64,000 bases of DNA from Desulfovibrio piger. Its GTDB lineage: Bacteria > Desulfobacterota > Desulfovibrionia > Desulfovibrionales > Desulfovibrionaceae. The notes under the pieces are model-generated. The model made no database searches. It was given only the letters and a program-made list of their open reading frames with translations, and had not been told where the DNA came from. Location: contig NZ_LT630450.1 in the NCBI RefSeq assembly GCF_900116045.1, forward strand, positions 1,756,001 through 1,820,000. Reading direction: 5' to 3'. The first letter of the stretch is position 1; each line of letters starts with the position of its first letter. Of this stretch, positions 55,873 through 64,000 are shown piece by piece. The translations under genes were made by a program, and so were the position numbers.

Positions 55873-56652
55873 CTAGGCCGTGACCACCGTTCCCAGCGGT
55901 TCGCCGTCCAGCAGATAACGGCGCAGGCTGGAGGGCTGGCGGCCATCCAGGATCAGGGCCCGGGAGCAGCCTTCGTCCAGGGCATGCAGGCAGGACTGCA
56001 CCTTGGGGATCATGCCGCCGTTGATGACGCCGGCCTCCAGGAGTTCGGCGATGCGGGCGCGGTCCAGGGAGGGGATCAGCTTCTTGTCCGCATCCAGGAC
56101 GCCGGGCACATCGGAGATCAGCACGAAATAGTCGGCATGCAGGGCACCGGCCACGGCACCGGCCGCCGTGTCCGCATTGATGTTCAGGGCCTGGCCCTCG
56201 GGGCCGGAGGCCACGGGCGCCACCACGGGCAAAAAGCCGCCGTCCAGCAGGCAGGCGAGCACGGAGGCGTCGACCTTTTCCACCTCGCCCACCAGGCCCA
56301 GCACAGGGTCCTTCACCCGCGCCCGCAGCAGGCCCGCATCCCGGCCGGAAAGGCCCGCGGCACGGGCGCCGTGCTGCAAAAAGCGGCTGACCACGCTCTT
56401 GTTGACCTGGCCGCACAGCACCATCTCCACGGCCTGCATGGTGTCGGCATCGGTCACGCGCAGGCCCTTCTCGAAACGGCTCTCGATGGCCAGGCGGTCC
56501 AGCAGGGCGTTGATCTGGGGCCCGCCGCCATGCACCACCACCAGGCGCATGCTCTGCTGCAGAAAAGCCATGTCGTCGGCAAAGGCCGCGTTCAGTTCGT
56601 CCCTGTCCATGGCATGACCGCCATACTTGATGACAACAGTCTGGGTGCTCAT
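55873..56652 (-). CDS. argB: Acetylglutamate kinase
   Basis: 259 residues. It phosphorylates N-acetylglutamate in arginine synthesis. Motifs: VIKYGGHAM (about residue 7), VVVHGGGPQINALLDRL (about 38), NINADTAAGAVAGAL (about 160) and INGGMIPKVQSCLHAL (about 215). The length matches the short, E. coli-type (arginine-insensitive) enzyme rather than the 300-residue arginine-inhibited form, whose N-terminal helix is absent; the start at 56652 is set by the domain. No other arg gene is adjacent. Confidence 0.93.
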   Translation of the reverse strand: MSTQTVVIKYGGHAMDRDELNAAFADDMAFLQQSMRLVVVHGGGPQINALLDRLAIESRFEKGLRVTDADTMQAVEMVLCGQVNKSVVSRFLQHGARAAGLSGRDAGLLRARVKDPVLGLVGEVEKVDASVLACLLDGGFLPVVAPVASGPEGQALNINADTAAGAVAGALHADYFVLISDVPGVLDADKKLIPSLDRARIAELLEAGVINGGMIPKVQSCLHALDEGCSRALILDGRQPSSLRRYLLDGEPLGTVVTA

Positions 56653-56893
56653 ATCTTCTCCTTGAGGCACAGGCATGAAAATGCGGCAAGACCGCCTCAC
56701 CGCTGTAGCACCCCCGGCCGGGAAGGCGCAAGGGCCTGCCGCTGTCCGGCTTCCGCCCGCCATTGCAAGGCGCGCGCATTGGGGTTATCCTGCCCTGCCT
56801 TGCGGCCGCAGGAAATGCCGTCCACGCGCAGCCTGCCCGCTCCCCTGACCGCCAAATCACCTCGACGGCCTGCCGTCGATGAAGGACAGTACC

Positions 56894-58291
56894 ATGAATA
56901 AAGTCGTTACCCGTTTCGCGCCCAGCCCCACGGGCCATCTGCACATCGGCGGCGCGCGTACCGCCATCTTCTGCTGGCTGCTGGCCCGCCACTTCGGCGG
57001 CGAGTTCCACCTGCGCATCGAGGACACCGACCTGCTCCGCTCCAAGCAGGAGTACACCGACTCCATCCTGGCTTCCATGCGCTGGCTGGGACTGGACTGG
57101 GACGGCCCCCTCAACTACCAGACCCAGCGCACCGAACTGTACAACAGCTATGTGGACAAGCTGCTGGAGACCGGCCACGCCTACTGGTGCTCCTGCACCC
57201 CCGAGGAAGTGGAAGCCATGCGCGAAAAAGCCCGCGCCCAGGGCCTGAAGCCCCGCTACAACGGCTGCTGCCGCGAACGCAACCTGGGCCCCGGCGAAGG
57301 CCACTGCGTGCGCCTCAAGGCCCCCCAGGCCGGCAAGGTGGTGTTCGACGACATGGTCAAGGGCCGCATCGCCGTGGACGTGAGCGAACTGGACGACATG
57401 GTCATCCGTCGCGCCGACGGCATGCCCACCTATAACATGGCCGTGGTGGTGGACGACTACGAGATGGGCATCACCCACGTCATCCGCGGTGACGACCACG
57501 TGTCCAACACCCCCCGCCAGATCCTCATCTACGAAGCCCTGGGCCTGCCCGTGCCCACCTTCGGCCATGTGCCCATGATCCTGGGCCCCGACCGCCAGAA
57601 GCTCTCCAAGCGCCACGGCGCCCGCGCCGTCATCGAATACCAGAACGACGGCCTGCTGCCCCAGGCCCTGGTCAACTATCTGGTGCGCCTGGGCTGGTCC
57701 CACGGCGACCAGGAGATCTTCACCCGGGAAGAACTCATCAAATTCTTCGACGGCACCAGCCTCAACCCCGCTGCCGCCGCCTTCGACCCGGCCAAGCTGG
57801 AGTGGATCAACGCCCACTTCATGCGCGAGATGCCCCTGGACGAACTGGCCACGCTGGTGCGTCCCTTCGTGGAAAAGGCCGGGCTGCCCGCCGATGTCGC
57901 CGACGACAAGCTGGCCGCCCTGTGCCATATGTTCCGCGAGCGCGCCGGGGACCTCAAGGCCCTGGCCGAGTCCTTCCGTCCCCTGCTGGTCGGCGCCGAC
58001 GAGCTGGTCTATGACGAAAAGGCCTGCGCCAAGAACCTGACCGATGCCGGCAAGGCCCATCTCAACGCTGTGGCCGAGCGCTTCGCCGCCTGCGATCCCT
58101 TCGACGCTCCCGGCCTCGAAGCCGCCCTGCACGGCTACATCGAAGGCAACGGCCTCAAGTTCAAGGACGTGGCCCCGGCCCTGCGCACGGCCCTTATGGG
58201 CTTCATGGGCGGCCCCCACCTGCCCGAGATCATGGCCTTCCTGGGCAAGGACGCCAGCCTGGCCCGCATCCGCCGCGCCGCGGGCATGTAA
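56894..58291 (+). CDS. gltX: Glutamate-tRNA ligase
   Basis: 465 residues, class I aminoacyl-tRNA synthetase. Motifs: RFAPSPTGHLHIGGARTA (HIGH-type signature, about residue 7), DRQKLSKRHGA (KMSKS-type, about residue 236) and the conserved LRIEDTD. It loads glutamate on tRNA-Glu, and in organisms without GlnRS also on tRNA-Gln. I choose the ATG at 56894 (MNKVVTRFAP) as the family start; another ATG five codons earlier is possible. Followed by a terminator at 58332. Confidence 0.95.
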   Translation: MNKVVTRFAPSPTGHLHIGGARTAIFCWLLARHFGGEFHLRIEDTDLLRSKQEYTDSILASMRWLGLDWDGPLNYQTQRTELYNSYVDKLLETGHAYWCSCTPEEVEAMREKARAQGLKPRYNGCCRERNLGPGEGHCVRLKAPQAGKVVFDDMVKGRIAVDVSELDDMVIRRADGMPTYNMAVVVDDYEMGITHVIRGDDHVSNTPRQILIYEALGLPVPTFGHVPMILGPDRQKLSKRHGARAVIEYQNDGLLPQALVNYLVRLGWSHGDQEIFTREELIKFFDGTSLNPAAAAFDPAKLEWINAHFMREMPLDELATLVRPFVEKAGLPADVADDKLAALCHMFRERAGDLKALAESFRPLLVGADELVYDEKACAKNLTDAGKAHLNAVAERFAACDPFDAPGLEAALHGYIEGNGLKFKDVAPALRTALMGFMGGPHLPEIMAFLGKDASLARIRRAAGM

Positions 58292-58331
58292 GCCCTTTGA
58301 CGGCCCCCTGTGCGGGATTGCCCTGAAAATG

Positions 58332-58370
58332 AAAAAGCTGCCTCACGTCATCGTGAGGCAGCTTTTTTCG
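58332..58370 (+). terminator. Intrinsic terminator of gltX
   Basis: AAAGCTGCCTCACG-TCAT-CGTGAGGCAGCTTTTTT, a very strong hairpin with T-run, about 40 nt after gltX. It may also stop the convergent acetyltransferase gene. Confidence 0.92.
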
Positions 58371-58528
58371 TCATCCGGCGGATGGCTCCGCCAAAGACAG
58401 ATCCCTGCCGTCCAGCCCCGCCCATGCGGGCATCCTTCCGTGAAGAGCGGCGATCCGGGAAGGCATAGGCACCCCCTGTGCGAAAGGGCACACTGTCCCG
58501 CAGGGCATCGCCCCTCCTGTCTCCGAAG

Positions 58529-59170
58529 CTACACGGCCCAGCTTTCTTTGCGGGCCACATAGAGCAGGTGTTCCATGTCCTGCCCGCCATAATGCCTGCT
58601 GAAGCGCCCGCACAGTTCCATGCCGTTACGCCTGGCCACCGCCAGAGACGGTGTATTGTCGCTCCTGATGCACGAAAAGACTTCCGGTACACCCAGGACG
58701 TCAAAGGCGAATTCCATGCACGCACGGGCCGATTCTGTGGCATATCCGTGGTGCCAGTACTTTCTTGCCAGCAGATAGCCCACTTCCGGCACCTGCAAGG
58801 CCCGGGGCGTGGCATCGATGCCGGCGCTGGACAACGCGGAAGTCCCCGCCTCTTCCGCGGCCGGGGCCGGTCCGTCACCCTCGCCATCAGCCGCGGCGGT
58901 ACAGGCCGTCACCCCCGCACAGTCCTGTATGGTGATGCCGCACTGCCCGATCATCTCGCCCGTTTCCCGCAGCTCCACGGCCAGGGCACCGTATCCCGGC
59001 AGCACATAGCGGGCCTGCTGGCGCCGCAGCCAGTCCCAGACTTCCCTGTCACTGAAGGCATGCCCCCAGGCATACATCACCCCGGGATCCTGCAGGTAAC
59101 GGCACAGGGCCGGGAAATCCGCATCCGTCATGGGACGCAGGCAACAACGTTCCGTCATGATCTCCAGCAT
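58529..59170 (-). CDS. GNAT-family acetyltransferase with a low-complexity insert
   Basis: 213 residues. RimJ/RimL-like pattern: MTERCCLRPMTDADFPALCRYLQDPGVM, the central strand GEMIGQCGITIQD, then EVGYLLARKYWHHGYATES (acetyl-CoA loop) and RSDNTPSLAVARRNGMELCGRF. Between GITIQD and EVGYLLA lies about 40 residues of Ala/Glu/Gly-rich sequence (TAAADGEGDGPAPAAEEAG) that family members do not need. It acetylates protein N-termini or small amines; the target is unknown. Start at 59170 has GGGAG. Confidence 0.82.
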   Translation of the reverse strand: MLEIMTERCCLRPMTDADFPALCRYLQDPGVMYAWGHAFSDREVWDWLRRQQARYVLPGYGALAVELRETGEMIGQCGITIQDCAGVTACTAAADGEGDGPAPAAEEAGTSALSSAGIDATPRALQVPEVGYLLARKYWHHGYATESARACMEFAFDVLGVPEVFSCIRSDNTPSLAVARRNGMELCGRFSRHYGGQDMEHLLYVARKESWAV

Positions 59171-59771
59171 CGATCCAGCTCCCTAATCATAATCTTGCGG
59201 AGGGCACAGTGCCCTGTTCCCGCCCGCTTGTCCACAAGGATTTCAGAAAATCTTCACGGCAGGGCCCGCCAAGCTCCCTGTAAACAAAGACCGGTCATCA
59301 GCACCAGCCATGCGGGTGTCACGTTCCGGGGCGCCCTTCCCGCGGGTGCTCTCCGTTTTCAAGAGCCACATATCTCTGTCCTGCCCGGAGGCGGATTTGC
59401 GGGTATGGAAGCCGCCCCGCACGTCTCCGCAGGCTCTCCCATCTTCGACAGGCTCACCGGCAAAAGTTTTTGGAAGGATGGGGTGCGGGGAGGGAGAACC
59501 TTTTTCCAAAAAGGTTTCCCTCCCCGCAGAGTTTTTCCTCACTTCAAATCTTCATCAGCTGCCTGCGGTCTTGCCCTGCCCGCAAGATTCCCCCTGAGAA
59601 ACGGCTACCCCCTTTTGAGACGACCGTTTGGGGTGACCCCCGGTCGAGCTCCCCACCAGGCGCGGCCTCCTGCCGGGAGCGGCGAGACATCAGGGGCCGG
59701 AGGAGCGCTGGCGGTAGTTCCGCAGCCCGTTCCTCTTTTCCAACAAAAAAAATCCCCGGTGGACCGGGGAC
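59171..59771. repeat. Gene-free stretch with an A2 hairpin
   Basis: About 600 nt without a supported gene. An A2-type hairpin at 59484-59528 (TGCGGGGAGGG..AACCTTTTT against AAAAAGGTTTCCCTCCCCGCA, one-base mismatch) is preceded by the A2 foot AAAAGTTTTTGGAAGGATGGGG. At 59748-59771 a hairpin (TCCCCGGT-GG-ACCGGGGA) with AAAAAAAA on its left reads as a minus-strand terminator for the IS unit. Otherwise nothing is seen. Confidence 0.7.
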
Positions 59772-60497
59772 AATCAGAACCACCCGCAAAGCGGGTGGTT
59801 TGCTCTGGCCCTATAAGGGCCTATTACCGGCTGCGCCTAAAGACGCTGGCTTTCACGCTGTTCAAGCCCAGTGCCCTTGCCGCCTTGGCTACCCCTTAAA
59901 GGGGTCTTGATATTCGCGTGATGTCAGCTTGTCTCTCATAATGTCGTGACGTTCCTGATCCTGAATATATTTTTTGATCGTTGCCTCATTAAGCCCCACC
60001 GTACTGACATAATATCCTTCGGCCCAAAATTTTCTGTTGCCAAACTTATATTTAAGGTTTGCGTGCTTATCGAATATCATCAACGAACTTTTCCCTTTCA
60101 GGTAGCCCATGAAATTTGCCACACTGATTTTAGGAGGAATAGACACCAGCATGTGGACATGATCCGGCATCAGATGCCCTTCCAGAATCTCAACCCCTTT
60201 ATATTTGCAGAGACATTGCAAAATTTCTTTTATACTTTCACGAAGCTGTGCGAAGATTATTTTCCTTCTATATTTTGGAGTAAAGACGATATGATACTTG
60301 CACAACCACTTCGTATGTGCTAAACTATGAGACTTAGTTTTCATAACAAAAACACCTTTCCGTTAAAGTTGCGATGGGCTTGAACAACTTCATCGTATCG
60401 GAAAGGTGTTTTTGTGTGTATAACGTATTGTCTCCACCCGCATAGCGGGTGGTTTTTTGTTTCGCACCTGTCAGGCGCTCAACAGGCTAAAGCCCAT
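59772..60497 (-). mobile_element. IS200-type element, copy 1
   Basis: About 726 bp carrying one Y1 transposase gene. Near its ends are short hairpins (CCACCCGC-AAAG-GCGGGTGG at the left, CCACCCGC-ATA-GCGGGTGG at the right) instead of inverted terminal repeats, as in IS200/IS605. Upstream of the gene, 60349-60412, is a large imperfect hairpin (AACACCTTTCCG / CGGAAAGGTGTT) that reads as a terminator shielding the transposase from outside transcription. Lower GC than its surroundings. Confidence 0.9.
59889..60344 (-). CDS. tnpA: IS200/IS605-family Y1 transposase TnpA, copy 1
   Basis: 151 residues, full length for IS200 TnpA. It has the HUH motif (PDHVHMLVS, His62 and His64) and the catalytic tyrosine at about Y126 (TIKKYIQDQ). 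It cuts and joins single-stranded DNA, so the element moves during replication without target-site duplication. It differs from copy 2 at four residues (S/A6, G/E84, A/P95, M/I near the end). Both look active. Confidence 0.95.
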   Translation of the reverse strand: MKTKSHSLAHTKWLCKYHIVFTPKYRRKIIFAQLRESIKEILQCLCKYKGVEILEGHLMPDHVHMLVSIPPKISVANFMGYLKGKSSLMIFDKHANLKYKFGNRKFWAEGYYVSTVGLNEATIKKYIQDQERHDIMRDKLTSREYQDPFKG

Positions 60498-61223
60498 AAT
60501 CAGAACCACCCGCAAAGCGGGTGGTTTGCTCTGGCCCTATAAGGGCCTATTACCGGCTGCGCCTAAAGACGCTGGCTTTCACGTTGTTCAAGCCCAGTGC
60601 CCTTGCCGCCTTGACTACCCCTTAAAGGGGTCTTGATATTCGCGTGATGTCAGCTTGTCTCTTATAATATCGTGGCGTTCCTGATCCTGGATATACTTTT
60701 TAATCGTTGCCTCATTAAGCCCCACCGTACTGACATAATATCCTTCGGCCCAAAATTTTCTGTTGCCGAACTTATACTTAAGGTTTGGGTGTTTATCGAA
60801 TATCATCAACGAACTTTTCTCTTTCAGGTAGCCCATGAAATTTGCCACACTGATTTTAGGAGGTATGGACACCAGCATGTGGACATGATCCGGCATCAGA
60901 TGCCCTTCCAGAATCTCAACCCCTTTATATTTGCAGAGACATTGCAAAATTTCTTTTATACTTTCACGAAGCTGTGCGAAGATTATTTTCCTTCTATATT
61001 TTGGAGTAAAGACGATATGATACTTGCACAACCACTTCGTATGTGCTAAACTATGAGCCTTAGTTTTCATAACAAAAACACCTTTCCGTTAAAGTTGCGA
61101 TGGGCTTGAACAACTTCATCGTATCGGAAAGGTGTTTTTGTGTGTATAACGTATTGTCTCCACCCGCATAGCGGGTGGTTTTTTGTTTCGCGCCTGTCAG
61201 GCGCTCAACAGGCTAAAGCCCAT
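60498..61223 (-). mobile_element. IS200-type element, copy 2, in direct tandem
   Basis: Same 726-bp unit as copy 1, directly repeated with no gap; the common segment CAGAACCACCCGCAAAGCG begins at 59775 and again at 60501. Its right end abuts the rRNA-operon terminator. Tandem copies suggest insertion beside an existing copy or an unequal exchange. Confidence 0.9.
60615..61070 (-). CDS. tnpA: IS200/IS605-family Y1 transposase TnpA, copy 2
   Basis: 151 residues, same motifs as copy 1 (HVHML and the Tyr at about residue 126). Intact frame with own Shine-Dalgarno region and shielding hairpin at 61075-61138. Compared with copy 1 the DNA differs at scattered sites, so the two were not copied in the immediate past or have drifted. 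Confidence 0.95.
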   Translation of the reverse strand: MKTKAHSLAHTKWLCKYHIVFTPKYRRKIIFAQLRESIKEILQCLCKYKGVEILEGHLMPDHVHMLVSIPPKISVANFMGYLKEKSSLMIFDKHPNLKYKFGNRKFWAEGYYVSTVGLNEATIKKYIQDQERHDIIRDKLTSREYQDPFKG

Positions 61224-61266
61224 AAAAAAAGACCCCCTCGCGCTGAAAGCGGCAAGGGGGTCTCGA
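61222..61266 (-). terminator. Terminator of the rRNA operon
   Basis: On the minus strand GAGACCCCCTTGCCGC / GCGCGAGGGGGTC followed by TTTTTTT, directly downstream of 5S rRNA. Confidence 0.85.
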
Positions 61267-61271
61267 ACGAT

Positions 61272-61387
61272 CTTTGGCAGCGGCCTACTTTCCCACATGA
61301 CGTTATGCAGTATCATCGGCGATGGAGAGCTTAACTTCCGAGTTCGGAATGGGGTCGGGTGTACCCTCTCCTCTATGGCTACCAAAG
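61272..61387 (-). rRNA. 5S ribosomal RNA
   Basis: On the minus strand the segment runs from TTGGTAGCCATAGAGGAGAG through CCGAACTCGGAAGTTAAGC to GGCCGCTGCCAAAG, with the usual terminal helix. Length about 116 nt. It lies between 23S and the terminator. Confidence 0.95.
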
Positions 61388-61427
61388 AAATTTGTCAAAA
61401 TATTGAAACAGGGATGGAAGATTTTCG

Positions 61428-64000
<2,573 letters not shown>

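Noticed and set aside
59772..61223. RAYT transposase driving repeats A/B
   Set aside because: The transposases are IS200 type with their own hairpin ends (CCACCCGC), unlike the A, A2 and B elements, so no link can be claimed.

Overview
The window is GC-rich, densely coded DNA from a sulfate-reducing bacterium of the Desulfovibrio group. The evidence is the end of a qmoABC locus (electron transfer to APS reductase) with its usual fourth gene, a complete HdrABC/Flx electron-transfer cluster, an L-lactate permease and many iron-sulfur proteins. Species cannot be named from the sequence alone; a gut-type Desulfovibrio is plausible but is inference.

Layout. 1-3.0 kb: qmoB (3' part), qmoC, qmoD. 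3.7-8.4 kb: AEC-family permease and ilvD on the minus strand, then a polysaccharide flippase. 8.75-12.2 kb: TPP riboswitch with terminator, thiS-thiG-thiH-thiF. 12.5-16.6 kb (minus): uvrD/pcrA-like helicase, thiL, class II aldolase. 16.8-21.8 kb: unknown gene, a frameshifted YtqB-like methyltransferase, lldP, agmatinase-family gene. 21.8-25.8 kb: a 71-bp tandem array, a long leader with small ORFs, mgtE, and cysK opposite. 26-32.2 kb: a catabolic/uptake unit (enolase-superfamily enzyme, TAXI-TRAP binding protein, fused TRAP permease) behind a perfect palindromic operator, a GntR/UTRA regulator and a tandem-Mop protein. 32.6-39.9 kb (minus): hdrC-hdrB-hdrA-flxCD-flxB-flxA, tightly overlapping. 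40-45 kb: aroE/aroQ, rhodanese, aminotransferase, a lipoprotein, a small exported protein, cyclophilin. 45.1-54.2 kb: mutY, then the translation operon rimP-nusA-ylxR-infB-DUF503-nrnA. 54.3-59.2 kb: small conserved protein plus DMT permease, argB, gltX, GNAT acetyltransferase. 59.8-64 kb: two tandem IS200-type elements next to the terminator of a minus-strand rRNA operon (5S and most of 23S).

How it fits together. Lactate enters through LldP. Qmo and Hdr/Flx are the redox machinery linking the quinone pool and NADH to sulfite formation and thiol/DsrC-type acceptors. The thi block makes the thiazole half of thiamine under TPP control. The TRAP/enolase block probably imports and dehydrates an acid sugar or similar carboxylate.

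The least explained content is non-coding. Two families of GC-rich hairpin repeats are scattered between genes. Family B has a fixed 16-nt loop (AGCTTCCTNNGTCGCA) inside arms that change together. It occurs alone, nested in the loop of family A, as a five-copy 71-bp array, and at the infB stop codon, where the last 14 codons (including the stop) are present twice with only synonymous differences. Many very long ORFs opposite real genes are artefacts of high GC content and were left out.
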